Source: UBA4656 sp002405525 (lineage in GTDB: Bacteria > Pseudomonadota > Gammaproteobacteria > Xanthomonadales > Ahniellaceae). From it: 64,000 bases of DNA. Under the pieces are notes generated by a model. That model made no database searches. It was not told the origin of the DNA and saw only the letters and a list, made by a program, of their open reading frames with translations. Shown piece after piece: positions 1 through 8,743 of this stretch (positions are counted from its first letter, which is position 1; each line of letters opens with the position of its first letter). Made by a program: the position numbers and the translations under genes. The stretch lies in the NCBI GenBank assembly GCA_036723735.1, contig DAIMGT010000011.1:12007-76006 (forward strand). Reading direction: 5' to 3'.

Positions 1-1784
1 CGCATCCGCTCCGGCTGGATGCCGAAAAGCCGGCAGGACTTGCCGTTGAAGTCGACGAAGCGGCCGGCCTCGACGTCCAGCACCACCAGTGCTTCGGGAG
101 CCGATTCGAGCAGCACCCGCAACCGGGCCTCCGACAGGGCGAGAGCGGCCTCCGCTGCGTGGAGTTCGCTGATCTCGAACACATATCCGTCCCAGGCGAC
201 GGTCCCATCGTCGCTGCGCGCCGGGCGGCCGTTGCCCTGCAGCCACTTGCGCCGTCCCGAGGGCGTGTTGATCTGCCAGCGGTAGTGCCACTCGACGAGC
301 GTCGCGGCGCTGTGATCGATGGTCGCCCGGAATCCGTCGCGATCCTCGGGCGCCATCGCGGCGGTCAGCAGGCCCACGTCCGCGCGCAGCGACTGCGGGT
401 CGCGCTCCCAGATCGCGCCGGCGCCGCCGGAGATGAACTCCAGCGAATGCCGGCCATCCGGGTGCAGCAGGTAGCGGAAGATCGCGCCCGGGATGTTCTC
501 GGCGATCGCCCGGTAGCGCGCCTCGGAACGCGCCAGCGCGGTCTCGGCGCGCGCCTGTGCGGTGCGGTCCACGATGAAGCTGTTCCAGAGCACGCCGCCG
601 ACGCCGGTCGGCGCTGGGATGCCACTGCCGGCCAGCCACTTCAGGCGCCCTGACGGGGTGCGGATGCGCCACTGGTGACGCCAAGGCTGCAGGGTGCGCG
701 CGCTCTGCCGCACCGATTCGAGGACCCCCGGCTGATCCTCCGGCAACACCATGGCCCGCAGCGGCGTCGAGTCGGCAATGATCGAGTCGGCGTCGATTTC
801 CCAGATTTCGCTGCAACCGCGGCTGATGTAATCGATCAGATAGCGCCCGTCGGGGCGGATCATGAAGCGGAGGATGGCGCCCGGGATGGCGTCGGTGATC
901 TCGCGCAGGCGCCGTTCGCTGGCGCGAAGCGCATCCTCGGCGGCGCGGCGCGCGTTGATGTCGACGTCGAAGCAGAAGAACTCGGGCTCGCCGTCGGCGG
1001 AGGGCACCAAGACTCGCGCGGCGTAGATCGTGGTCCGCGAGCCGTCACGGCGCAGCAGTTCGACTTCGCCGGCGGCGGACAGGTCCGCCGAGCCGGCCAC
1101 ACGGGCAAGCAGGGCGCGCTCGGCATCCCGGGCCTCCGGCGGGAACAGCAGCGGGATGATGTCCGCGCCGAGCGCTTCGTCGGCCCGCCAGCCGTAAAGG
1201 GCCTCGCTGGCGCGATTCCAGAAGTTGATCCGGCCGTCGGGCCGGAAGGCCTGCACCGCCACGTGGTCGAGCGCTTCAAGCGCACGCCGGAAACGGCGGT
1301 CGCCGGCGTGGGCCGAGTCCTGTGCCTGATCCGTTCCGCCCGGCGCGGCCTCGCGCTGGATGCGCCGCTCGACCTGGCGCGCGAGGCGCCGCAGGCCGTC
1401 GATGGCCGCCGCTGGCGGACGGTGGGGGGCGTGCCAGGCGACGAACAGGCTGCCCAGGCTGCGGCCCGCAGCGTCGGCAAGCCCTACGCCGGCGAACGCA
1501 GCGATCTTCGGAGCACCGCATACCAGCGGATGGTCCGCGAAACGCGGGTCGGCGGCGGCGTCCGCCACTGCGAGGGCCGCGCGATCCGCCGCCGCGTCGT
1601 CGATGAAGGCCAGATCGCGGGACGTGCGGGCGAGGTCGATTCCCAGCCGGGCGACGAGGTGCTGGTGTCGAGCACCGAGCATCGACACGGCCGCCACCGG
1701 CGCACCACACAGAGCGGCTGCCAGCGCGGTGTAATCGGCGAGGTCCTGTGCCAGGTCACCGCCGGCGGACTCGGCGGCCAGCAC
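1..1784 (-). CDS. GAF- and multi-PAS-domain sensor protein, 3' end cut by the window
   Basis: The open minus-strand frame runs off the left edge, so the output domain is not visible; it could be a histidine kinase or a GGDEF/EAL protein. I place the start at a GTG at 1784, because an in-frame stop lies at 1815-1817; no ribosome site supports it. About 594 codons are present. Residues 1 to about 140 look like a GAF domain, with the family-typical VADAAADPRFADHPLV stretch. Three PAS domains follow, at about 160-280, 290-410 and 415-540, and a fourth begins at the edge. The second and third share a W-R-I...GR..WL pattern typical of PAS_3 folds. GAF plus PAS arrays usually sense small ligands, redox state or light in the cytoplasm. 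It is divergent from thiL with about 220 bp between them. The ligand is unknown. Confidence 0.75.
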   Translation of the reverse strand, partial: MLAAESAGGDLAQDLADYTALAAALCGAPVAAVSMLGARHQHLVARLGIDLARTSRDLAFIDDAAADRAALAVADAAADPRFADHPLVCGAPKIAAFAGVGLADAAGRSLGSLFVAWHAPHRPPAAAIDGLRRLARQVERRIQREAAPGGTDQAQDSAHAGDRRFRRALEALDHVAVQAFRPDGRINFWNRASEALYGWRADEALGADIIPLLFPPEARDAERALLARVAGSADLSAAGEVELLRRDGSRTTIYAARVLVPSADGEPEFFCFDVDINARRAAEDALRASERRLREITDAIPGAILRFMIRPDGRYLIDYISRGCSEIWEIDADSIIADSTPLRAMVLPEDQPGVLESVRQSARTLQPWRHQWRIRTPSGRLKWLAGSGIPAPTGVGGVLWNSFIVDRTAQARAETALARSEARYRAIAENIPGAIFRYLLHPDGRHSLEFISGGAGAIWERDPQSLRADVGLLTAAMAPEDRDGFRATIDHSAATLVEWHYRWQINTPSGRRKWLQGNGRPARSDDGTVAWDGYVFEISELHAAEAALALSEARLRVLLESAPEALVVLDVEAGRFVDFNGKSCRLFGIQPERM

Positions 1785-2002
1785 ATCGGCCGCGTGCGCA
1801 GCAGCGCATCCCCTCAGGGGTTCCGGGGCCATCGTGACGGGTTCTGGTGCGTCTGGGTGGCCCAAGCATTGCGCTCCGGATCGGCGAGTCTTGCACGTTG
1901 TGTGCCGGCGCAAGGCCGGCAGGACGACGCGAACCCGGTCAGACTATGCCGCTGCGGCGGGCAAAGCCAGCGCCGGGACGCGGCGCAGGAGGGGGCGGGA
2001 AG

Positions 2003-2974
2003 ATGGCGTATGCCGGTGAGTTCGGGTTGATCCGGCGGATCCGCGGGCCGGCCACGCAGCGCGGGGTGGTGCTGGGGATCGGCGACGACGCGGCGCTGCT
2101 GCGCCCCACGCGCGGGATGCTGCTCGCGGCCTGCGTCGACACCCTGGTCGAAGGCACCCATTTCCTGCCCGGCACGCCGTGGGCCGACCTCGGCTGGAAG
2201 GCATTGGCGGTGAACCTGTCGGATCTCGCCGCGATGGGTGCGTGGCCGCGGTGGACGACCCTGGCCCTGACCCTGCCGCGCGGCGAACCGCGCGCTTTCC
2301 TCGGCGTGGTAACCGGCCTGCGCCGGCTGGCCGCGCGCCACGGCGTGGCCCTGGTCGGCGGCGACACCACGCGCGGACCGCTGAGCCTGAGCGTGCAGGC
2401 GCTGGGCGAGGTGCCGCCCCGTGCGGCCCTGCGGCGGGCGGGGGCGCGGCCCGGCGATGCGGTCCTGGTGTCGGGCTTCCCGGGCGATGCTGCCGCCGGA
2501 CTGGCGCTGGCACAAGGGCGGCTGCACGCGGCGCGTGGGTCGGACGCCCGGCGTTTGCGCGGACGACTCGACCGGCCGCAGCCGCGGGTGGCCCTGGGCG
2601 TCGCGCTGCGCGGCCTGGCCAGCGCCTGCATCGACGTCTCCGATGGTCTGGCGCAGGACCTCGGCCACATGCTGCGCGACAGCGGCGTCGGCGCCGAGAT
2701 CGAGACGCAGGCGCTGCCGGCGTCGCCCGCCCTGCGCCGCGTGGTGCCCGACGTTGCGCAGCGCCTGCGCCTGGCCCTGGCCGGCGGCGACGACTACGAG
2801 CTGTGCTTCACCGTCGAGCCGTCACGTCTTGCGCGGGTCGCGGATCTCTCCCGCCGCCTGCGCCTGCCGCTGACGTGCATCGGCAGCGTGGTCGCGCGCC
2901 GCGGGCTGAGGGTGCGTGACGGGGCGGGCCGTCCCGTGGCACTGTCGCAGGCCGGCTTCGACCATTTCGCCTGA
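2003..2974 (+). CDS. thiL: Thiamine-monophosphate kinase ThiL
   Basis: ThiL phosphorylates thiamine monophosphate to thiamine diphosphate with ATP, the last step of cofactor synthesis, in the cytosol. The 323-residue product has the usual length. It shows the AIRS/PurM-like signatures GIGDDAALL near residue 25, VNLSDLAAMGA near 70, GGDTTRG near 118, DVSDGLAQDLG in the C-terminal half and GGDDYELCF near 260. The ATG at 2003 is chosen over upstream in-frame starts because an AGGAGGGGG purine run precedes it and GEFxLIRR is the normal N-terminus. pgpA follows after 3 bp, the same pair as in E. coli, but nusB and ribH do not precede it here. Confidence 0.95.
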   Translation: MAYAGEFGLIRRIRGPATQRGVVLGIGDDAALLRPTRGMLLAACVDTLVEGTHFLPGTPWADLGWKALAVNLSDLAAMGAWPRWTTLALTLPRGEPRAFLGVVTGLRRLAARHGVALVGGDTTRGPLSLSVQALGEVPPRAALRRAGARPGDAVLVSGFPGDAAAGLALAQGRLHAARGSDARRLRGRLDRPQPRVALGVALRGLASACIDVSDGLAQDLGHMLRDSGVGAEIETQALPASPALRRVVPDVAQRLRLALAGGDDYELCFTVEPSRLARVADLSRRLRLPLTCIGSVVARRGLRVRDGAGRPVALSQAGFDHFA

Positions 2975-2977
2975 CCG

Positions 2978-3511
2978 ATGGCCCTGACGCCCGAACAGCG
3001 CCGGATGCTGCTGCGCGATCCCGCCGCGTGGATCGCCGCCGGCGGGGGCGCCGGTTTCTTCCCCTTCGCGCCCGGCACGGTCGGCAGCCTGGTGGCGCTG
3101 CCGCTCTACCTGCTGCTGCAACTCGGCCATCCGCTGCTGCCATGGCTGGCCATCGGCGCCGGCTTCGCAGTGGGGACCTGGGCGGCCGGCCGCGTGATCG
3201 CGCGCCTCGGGGTCGAGGACCCCGGCGTGGTGGTGATCGACGAGTTCGTCGGTCAGTGGCTGGCGCTGGCTCTGGTGGATCTCGCGCTGTGGCTTCATCC
3301 CGGCGCGCTGGCGGTGCCGTCGACCGTTGCCTTCCTGGCGGCCGGTTTTCTGTTGTTCCGCATCTGCGACATCGCCAAGCCGTGGCCCGCCTCGTGGGCA
3401 GACCGCGCGCTCGACGGCGGGTTCGGCGCGATGCTGGACGACTTGTTCGCCGGCCTGTGGGCGGGGGCGCTGCTGGTGGCCGCGCTCGCAGCGGCGCCGC
3501 TGCTGCGCTGA
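2978..3511 (+). CDS. pgpA: Phosphatidylglycerophosphatase A
   Basis: PgpA removes the phosphate from phosphatidylglycerol phosphate in the inner membrane, giving phosphatidylglycerol. The 177-residue protein has the family motifs GFFPFAPGTVGSL near residue 26, DEFVGQW near 88 and FRICDIAKPWPASWADR near 127 with GGFGAMLDDLFAG after it. The acidic residues in these motifs are the likely metal and catalytic ligands. Several hydrophobic segments span it. It lies 3 bp after thiL and is probably cotranscribed with it. No terminator is evident in the 169 bp before the convergent glycosylase gene. Confidence 0.95.
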   Translation: MALTPEQRRMLLRDPAAWIAAGGGAGFFPFAPGTVGSLVALPLYLLLQLGHPLLPWLAIGAGFAVGTWAAGRVIARLGVEDPGVVVIDEFVGQWLALALVDLALWLHPGALAVPSTVAFLAAGFLLFRICDIAKPWPASWADRALDGGFGAMLDDLFAGLWAGALLVAALAAAPLLR

Positions 3512-3680
3512 GGGAGCGGCGTCGGGGCGTCGGAGCGCGCGCCAGGACCCGCGTCGCGCCGGTTCTCCGCGTCCGCTTCCGCAGCCGCTGCGGACTCGTG
3601 GCCGCGGAGCCCGAAAGGCTTGCAAGCGGCGTCCTGCCGGCCATCGGTGGCCTACCCGACCGGCCGTATCGTCGTGCCTG

Positions 3681-4298
3681 TCAGTCGCCGCGCAGCAGGT
3701 CCGCCACCCGCCGCCGCAGCGCGGGCACCACCTCGGCTTCGAACCACGGGTTGCGCAGGCGCCAGCCGACGTTGCGCGGGCTCGGATGCGGCAGCGGCAG
3801 GAAGCGCGGGCCGTAGTCCGCGTGGGCTTGCACGGTTTCGGTCAGGGTGGGCCGACAGGCCGCGCCGAGGTAGTGCGCCTGCGCGTAGCGGCCGACCAGC
3901 AGCGCCGCTTCGATGGCCGGCATCAGCGCGAGCAGGCGTGGATGCCAGGTCGGCGCGCACTCTGGGCGCGGCGGGCGGTCGCCGGACGGTCCCCTGCCCG
4001 GGTAGCAGAAGCCCATCGGCACGATGGCGATGCGGTCGGCGTCGTAGAAGGCATCGCGGTCGATGCCCATCCAGTCGCGCAGGCGGTCGCCGCTCGGATC
4101 GTTCCACGGGATGCCTGTGGCGTGCACGCGCGTGCCCGGCGCCTGGCCGACGATCAGCAGGCGCGCGGTGGTGGACGCGCGCAGCACCGGCCGCGGGCCG
4201 AGTGGCAGGTGCGCGGCGCACAGCTTGCAGGCGCGCACCTCGCGCAGAAGGGCCGCCATCGCCCACGGGCTCGCGGCGCGGGGCGCGCGGCCGCTCAC
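3681..4298 (-). CDS. Uracil-DNA glycosylase family protein
   Basis: This belongs to the uracil-DNA glycosylase superfamily, which excises damaged bases, mainly uracil, from DNA. The visible superfamily motifs are IVGQAPG (first active-site loop) and HPSPRN near the C-terminus, with IPWNDPSGDRLRDW between them. An N-terminal CxxC (CKLC) recalls the iron-sulfur families, but the full four-cysteine pattern of family 4 is not obvious, so the exact family and cofactor are unsure. The GTG at 4298 is chosen because it overlaps the upstream stop (GTGA), the pattern used throughout this window; an ATG at 4259 would give a product 13 residues shorter. It is the last gene of the rsmI-oxidase-glycosylase run. 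Confidence 0.85.
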   Translation of the reverse strand: MSGRAPRAASPWAMAALLREVRACKLCAAHLPLGPRPVLRASTTARLLIVGQAPGTRVHATGIPWNDPSGDRLRDWMGIDRDAFYDADRIAIVPMGFCYPGRGPSGDRPPRPECAPTWHPRLLALMPAIEAALLVGRYAQAHYLGAACRPTLTETVQAHADYGPRFLPLPHPSPRNVGWRLRNPWFEAEVVPALRRRVADLLRGD

Positions 4299-5686
4299 GG
4301 CAGCGGCAGCAGCTTGCCCGGGTTGAGGATGCCGTTGGTGTCGAAGCCGCGCTTGATGGCGTGCATCGCATCGAGGGGCGGCGGGTCGATCGCGCGCGGC
4401 CTGAAGTCGCGCTTGTCGAGGCCGATGCCGTGTTCGCCCGACAGCGTGCCCTCCAGCGCCAGCACCCGGTCGAACACCGCCGACAGCGCGCTGGGCGCGG
4501 CAGCGGTCTGCGCGGGGTCCTCCGGCCGGTACAGCAGGCTGCCGATGCCGGCGTGGCCGAAGGCGACGATCGGGATGCCGCTCGCGTACGCGATGCCGCG
4601 CAGGCCTTCGACCCGTTCCGGCAGGCGCGAAACCGGCACCACCAGGTCCTCGTTGATTTTCTTCGGCGCAACCGGGCGCAGCGCGGGCGACAGCACTTTG
4701 CGGACCGCGCACAGGCGCGCCACCGAGGCCGGGTCGTCGGCGCGCGCGAGGTCGACGAGGCCCGGCCCGCGAGCGGCGCCGGCCACCGCGTCGGCGGCGG
4801 CGCTCACGCCTTCGGTGCTGCCGTCCGCCTCGATCAGCGCCAGCGCGGCGGCTTGCGGCAGGTCGGGTGCGCCGTGCGCACGCGCGAGATCCAGCGCGTC
4901 GCCATCCATGAATTCCGGCGCGCAGGGCAGTGCCGGCTGCGCCATGATGCGCGCCGCCGCGCCGGCAGCCGCGTGCACGTCGCTGTAGAGCGCGCGCACG
5001 GTGAGCACGCGCACCGGCAGCGGCGACGGCTTGAGCGTGGCCTCGACGATCAGCCCCAGGGTGTCCTCGAAGCCGACCGGCAGGCGGGTGAGGTCGTAGC
5101 CGGTCCTACCCTTGGTGGTGCAGGCGCCGCAAGGGACGGTTTCCCCGGTGCCGGTGACCGCGGCCAGACCGAGCACGTTGTCGCGGCAGGTGCCGTACTT
5201 GACCGCGCGCGGGCCGCCGGCGTTGCTGGCGAGGTTGCCGCCGATCGTGCTGTCGTTGGTGCTGGTGGGGTCGGGTGGCCAGAACGCGCCGTGCGGCGCC
5301 AGTGCGCGCTGCAGGTCGCCGTCGAGCTCGCCGGCCTCCACCACCGCGAGGCGGTCGCCGGGTGCGATGTGGCGGATGCGGGCCATGCGCTCGAAACTGG
5401 CCACCACGACGCCGGCCGCCGGCACCGCAGCGCCGGTGGCGCTGATGACGCTGATGACGCTGATGGCGCGGCCGCGCGCGACCGCCGGCACCCGTGCCGC
5501 GCGGCAGACGCGCACGAGGGCCTCGACCTGTGCGGGCTCGCGTGTCAGCACCACGGCGTCCGGCAGCGCCTCGCGTCGCGAATTGTCGTAGCCGTAGACC
5601 GCGCGCTGCGCCCGGTCGAGCAGCAGCGCGTCACCGAAAGTCCCGTGCAGGATCTCCGGCAGCGGCGCAGGCAGCGTACCCGGCAT
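4295..5686 (-). CDS. FAD-linked oxidase (GlcD/D-lactate dehydrogenase-like)
   Basis: The 463-residue protein is of the FAD_binding_4 plus FAD-oxidase_C class, which oxidises 2-hydroxy acids such as glycolate or D-lactate; the substrate here is unknown. The N-terminal half has PPDPTS, STIGGNLASNAGGPRAVKYG (FAD pocket) and the C-terminal half has the signature LSGEHGIGLDKRDF and a closing NPGKLLP. The start overlaps the rsmI stop by one base (TGATG), so translation is probably coupled. An oddity: where relatives have RGRGTxTTGA in the FAD pyrophosphate loop, this protein reads RGRAISVISVISATGA. A tandem 9-bp repeat encodes the change. The rest of the frame is intact, so it may be functional or newly damaged. 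Confidence 0.88.
   Translation of the reverse strand: MPGTLPAPLPEILHGTFGDALLLDRAQRAVYGYDNSRREALPDAVVLTREPAQVEALVRVCRAARVPAVARGRAISVISVISATGAAVPAAGVVVASFERMARIRHIAPGDRLAVVEAGELDGDLQRALAPHGAFWPPDPTSTNDSTIGGNLASNAGGPRAVKYGTCRDNVLGLAAVTGTGETVPCGACTTKGRTGYDLTRLPVGFEDTLGLIVEATLKPSPLPVRVLTVRALYSDVHAAAGAAARIMAQPALPCAPEFMDGDALDLARAHGAPDLPQAAALALIEADGSTEGVSAAADAVAGAARGPGLVDLARADDPASVARLCAVRKVLSPALRPVAPKKINEDLVVPVSRLPERVEGLRGIAYASGIPIVAFGHAGIGSLLYRPEDPAQTAAAPSALSAVFDRVLALEGTLSGEHGIGLDKRDFRPRAIDPPPLDAMHAIKRGFDTNGILNPGKLLPLP
5441..5467 (-). repeat. Three tandem copies of a 9-bp unit inside the oxidase gene
   Basis: The plus strand reads gctgatgac, gctgatgac, gctgatggc back to back; the preceding gccggtggc (5432-5440) looks like a diverged copy. 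On the coding strand this gives the repeated tripeptide V/A-I-S and lengthens the FAD-binding loop by about six residues without shifting the frame. Replication slippage is the likely origin. Confidence 0.85.
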
Positions 5687-6516
5687 CAGTCCTTGCCGCC
5701 GTACAGCGCGTTGCGCGGTGCGCCGGTGATCGCGCTGGCCAGTTTCGCCGCCCGGCCCGGCGGCAGCTCCTTCGCCAGCAGTGCGTACACGCGCTCGCCC
5801 TCGCGCCGGCGCGCGGCGTCAGCGTCCTCGTCGGCGGCGCCTTCGATCACCAGCACGATCTCGCCGAGCTGCTGCTGCGGCTCGGCGGCGACCCGCGCGG
5901 CGAGTTCGCCCAGCGTGGCCGGGAGCACGGTTTCGTGGAGCTTGGTCAGTTCGCGGCACAGCGTCGCGCGGCGGCCTTCGCCGAGGACTGCACATGCGTC
6001 GGCCAAGCACTCGGCGATGCGGTGTCGCGATTCGTAGAAGACCAGGGTGCGTGGCTCGGCCGCACGCTCGCGCAGGCACTCGCGGCGTGCGGCCTGTTTC
6101 GGCGGCAGGAAGCCTTCGAACGCGAAGCGGTCGCAGGGCAGGCCGGACACGCTGAGCGCGGCGACCGCCGCGCAGGGCCCGGGCACGGTGGACACCGGCA
6201 CGCCCGCCGCGTGCGCGGCCGCCACCAGGCGATAGCCGGGATCGCTGACCAGCGGCGTGCCGGCGTCGCTGATCAGCGCGATCCGCTCGCCGGAAAGCAT
6301 CCGCTCGACCAGGCGCGGGGCGAGATCGCGTTCGTTGTGTTCGTGGTAGGCCAGCAGCGGGGTGCCGATGCCGAAACGCGCCATCAGGGTCTGCGAATGG
6401 CGGGTGTCCTCGCAGGCCACGGCGGACGCCGCGCGCAGCGTGGCGACCGCACGCGGCGACAGATCTTCCAGGTTGCCGATCGGCGTGGCCACCACCACCA
6501 GCCCGCGGGCCGTCAT
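5686..6516 (-). CDS. rsmI: 16S rRNA 2'-O-methyltransferase RsmI
   Basis: RsmI methylates the ribose of C1402 in 16S rRNA using S-adenosylmethionine, stabilising the decoding centre. The 276-residue product carries the SAM-binding start VVVATPIGNLEDLSPRA, ACEDTRHSQ, the signature ISDAGTPLVSDPGYRLV and VPGPCAAVAALSVSGL, then FEGFLPP. The ATG at 6516 is supported by a GGAG 8-11 bases upstream and by the conserved N-terminus. It is divergent from lpoA (64 bp apart), as yraL/yraM are in E. coli, and heads a run with the oxidase and the glycosylase. Confidence 0.96.
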   Translation of the reverse strand: MTARGLVVVATPIGNLEDLSPRAVATLRAASAVACEDTRHSQTLMARFGIGTPLLAYHEHNERDLAPRLVERMLSGERIALISDAGTPLVSDPGYRLVAAAHAAGVPVSTVPGPCAAVAALSVSGLPCDRFAFEGFLPPKQAARRECLRERAAEPRTLVFYESRHRIAECLADACAVLGEGRRATLCRELTKLHETVLPATLGELAARVAAEPQQQLGEIVLVIEGAADEDADAARRREGERVYALLAKELPPGRAAKLASAITGAPRNALYGGKD

Positions 6517-6580
6517 GCCGTGCTCCCGCCCCGTGGGCACTGTCCGGGCTTCGGTATGATCGCACGAGCCCCTGTCGCCG

Positions 6581-8371
6581 ATGCCCGACATGACCGCCGT
6601 CCTGTGCCGCCTGTCGATCCTGCTCCTGCTGCTCGCACTGGCCGGCTGCGCCACCACCGGTGCGCCGCAAGCGCCTGTCGATGACGCGATCGCGCGCGCG
6701 CTGGCGGCACAGGGCGACTTCCGCGGTGCGGCCGCCGAGTTCGAGCGGCTCGCCCGCGCCAATCGCGGCGCGCGCGACGTGCTGCTGCTGGCTGCCGCCG
6801 AGGCGCTGCGCGAGGACGGCGACCTCGCGGGCGCGGCGGTGGTCGCCGCGCGCGTGCGTCGCCAGCGCCTCGCGCCGGTCGACGGTTCGCGCCTGGACCT
6901 GCTGCTCGCCGAGGCGGCGCTCGACGCCGGAGACGTCGAGCGCGCGCTGGCGCTGGCGGTGCTGCCGACCGGCGGGTCCGACGCCGCGCTGGCGCTTCGC
7001 GCAGGCGAGGTCAGGGCCCGCGCGCTCGACCGGGCAGGCCGGTCCCTCGACGCCGCCGGCGAACGTATCGCGCTGCTGCCGCGCAGCGCGGCCAGCGAGC
7101 GTGCGGCGCTGGAGGAGGACATTCTCGAGTCGTTGGCCAGCCTTGCCGTGCCGGCGCTGTCGTCGGCCCTGGCCGGACTCCAGCCTGCCGACGCCCGGCG
7201 GCCTTGGCTGGAACGGGCGCTGCGACTGAAGGGCGCCGCGCCCTCGCGGGTGATCCCGCGCCCGACGCGCCAGGCCGGAACGCTGCTTTCGCAGGACGGC
7301 GGCCGCCCGCGGCCCGAGGGCTGGAGCGCACCGCCGCAGGTCGCCTTGCTGCTGCCGCTGTCGGGACCGCTGGCCGCGGCGGGCGGCGCGATCCGCGACG
7401 GCTTCCTCGCCGCCTACTTCGCGGACACCGGCGAGCGACCGCTGCTGCGCATCTACGACGCAGGCGCGAGCGCGGAGTCCGCGCTGGAGGCCTATGCGCG
7501 CGCGGTCGCCGACGGCGCCACCCGCGCGGTCGGTCCGCTGGCGCGCGAACAGGTCGCAGCGGTCCTGGCCGTGGTCGACCGGCGGACTCCGGTTCTTGCC
7601 CTCAACCATCCGGACAACGGAGCGGTCCCGCCGCCGGGCAGCCAGCAGTTCGCGCTCGCGCCCGACGACGAGGCGGCGCTGGCCGCCGACCATGCGTGGT
7701 CGCGCGGCTTGCGGCGGGTCGCTCTGCTGGCCGCGGCCGAGGACTGGAGCGACCGCGCCGCCCTGGCTTTTCGGGCGCAGTTCGAGATGCTCGGTGGGGT
7801 CATCGCCGGCGAGGCGCGCCTGCCCGACGACGCGGTGGATTTCTCTGCGGCGATCGCGCAGGCAATGTCGGGTGGCCCGGACGCGGCCTTCCTGGCGGTG
7901 CGGCCGCCACAGGGCCGTCTGCTGGTGCCGCAACTGCGAGCCGCCGGTCTGCAGGACCTGCCGCTGTTCGCGCCGTCACAGGTGTTCGACGGCAGCCCCA
8001 GCCGCGCGCTGGACCGCGACCTCAACGGCGTCGAGTTCAGCGACGCGCCCTGGCTGTTCGGCCTTTCCTCCGGCCTGCCCGAGCGCGAGGCGCTCGCGCG
8101 CCGCCTGCCCGCTGCGGCGACCGCGCCGCGGCTGTTCGCGTTCGGAATCGACGCCTGGCGGCTGCTGCCCTACCTCGACTGGCTCGGCGCCAACCCCGAC
8201 GCCTATCTGCCCGGCGCCAGCGGGCAGCTGGCGGTGGACGGATTCGGCCGCGTGCGGCGCGTGCTGACCTGGATGCGTTTCGTGGACGGGGTGCCGCGTG
8301 CGGTGGATGGACTCATCAGCGCGGACCCGCTGGACGCCGCCGCCGGGACGGCGCCGGCGGGCGGACGTTGA
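6581..8371 (+). CDS. lpoA: LpoA-type lipoprotein activator of penicillin-binding proteins (LppC family)
   Basis: In E. coli, LpoA is an outer-membrane lipoprotein that reaches through the periplasm and activates PBP1A. This 596-residue homologue has a signal peptide ending in the lipobox LALAGC (lipidated Cys near residue 22), a helical TPR-like N-terminal half (about 30-220), and a periplasmic-binding-protein-like C-terminal half from about 250 (VALLLPLSGPLAAAGGAIRDG onward). It is somewhat shorter than the E. coli protein. A TATGAT hexamer at 6555-6560 may be the -10 box. The stop overlaps the yraN start (TTGA). A second ATG at 6590 is a possible start. The orientation next to rsmI matches E. 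coli; diaA is missing. Confidence 0.9.
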   Translation: MPDMTAVLCRLSILLLLLALAGCATTGAPQAPVDDAIARALAAQGDFRGAAAEFERLARANRGARDVLLLAAAEALREDGDLAGAAVVAARVRRQRLAPVDGSRLDLLLAEAALDAGDVERALALAVLPTGGSDAALALRAGEVRARALDRAGRSLDAAGERIALLPRSAASERAALEEDILESLASLAVPALSSALAGLQPADARRPWLERALRLKGAAPSRVIPRPTRQAGTLLSQDGGRPRPEGWSAPPQVALLLPLSGPLAAAGGAIRDGFLAAYFADTGERPLLRIYDAGASAESALEAYARAVADGATRAVGPLAREQVAAVLAVVDRRTPVLALNHPDNGAVPPPGSQQFALAPDDEAALAADHAWSRGLRRVALLAAAEDWSDRAALAFRAQFEMLGGVIAGEARLPDDAVDFSAAIAQAMSGGPDAAFLAVRPPQGRLLVPQLRAAGLQDLPLFAPSQVFDGSPSRALDRDLNGVEFSDAPWLFGLSSGLPEREALARRLPAAATAPRLFAFGIDAWRLLPYLDWLGANPDAYLPGASGQLAVDGFGRVRRVLTWMRFVDGVPRAVDGLISADPLDAAAGTAPAGGR

Positions 8372-8727
8372 GCGCGCGCGTGGCGCGCGGCGCGGCCGTC
8401 GAGGCGGCCTGTGCGGAGTGGCTCGCCGCGCGCGGGCTGCCGGTGGTCGCGCGCAATGTGCGCTGCCGCTTCGGCGAGATCGATCTCGTTCTGGACCACG
8501 GCGACGTCCTGGTGTTCGCTGAAGTGCGGCTGCGCCAGGATGACGGCTTCGGCGGCGCGGCGGCCGCGGTGGACCGCCGCAAGCAGGAGCGGATCGCGGC
8601 CTGCGCGCGCTGGTATCTTGCGCAGCATCCGCGGCAGGCGCTGCGCGCGTGCCGTTTCGACGTGCTGGCGGTCGGCCGAGGCCGCGCCATCGCGTGGATC
8701 CAAGACGCCTTCCGACCCGAAGCCTGA
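8368..8727 (+). CDS. yraN: YraN/UPF0102 family protein
   Basis: This is a small protein of the YraN family, which has a restriction-endonuclease-like fold and no firmly assigned role. The core ARNVRCRFGEIDLVLDHGD followed by VFAEVR fits the D...ExK nuclease pattern, except that Arg replaces the usual Lys. The frame has no ATG near the expected N-terminus. The TTG at 8368 overlaps the lpoA stop and gives 119 residues; a GTG at 8380 is the alternative. It ends 16 bp before the BON lipoprotein. Confidence 0.88.
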   Translation: MSARVARGAAVEAACAEWLAARGLPVVARNVRCRFGEIDLVLDHGDVLVFAEVRLRQDDGFGGAAAAVDRRKQERIAACARWYLAQHPRQALRACRFDVLAVGRGRAIAWIQDAFRPEA

Positions 8728-8743
8728 GCCGCCGAGAAACCCG

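Noticed and set aside
3681..4298. Assignment of the glycosylase to the iron-sulfur family 4
   Set aside because: Only one CxxC pair is clear; the second cysteine pair with the right spacing is not evident.
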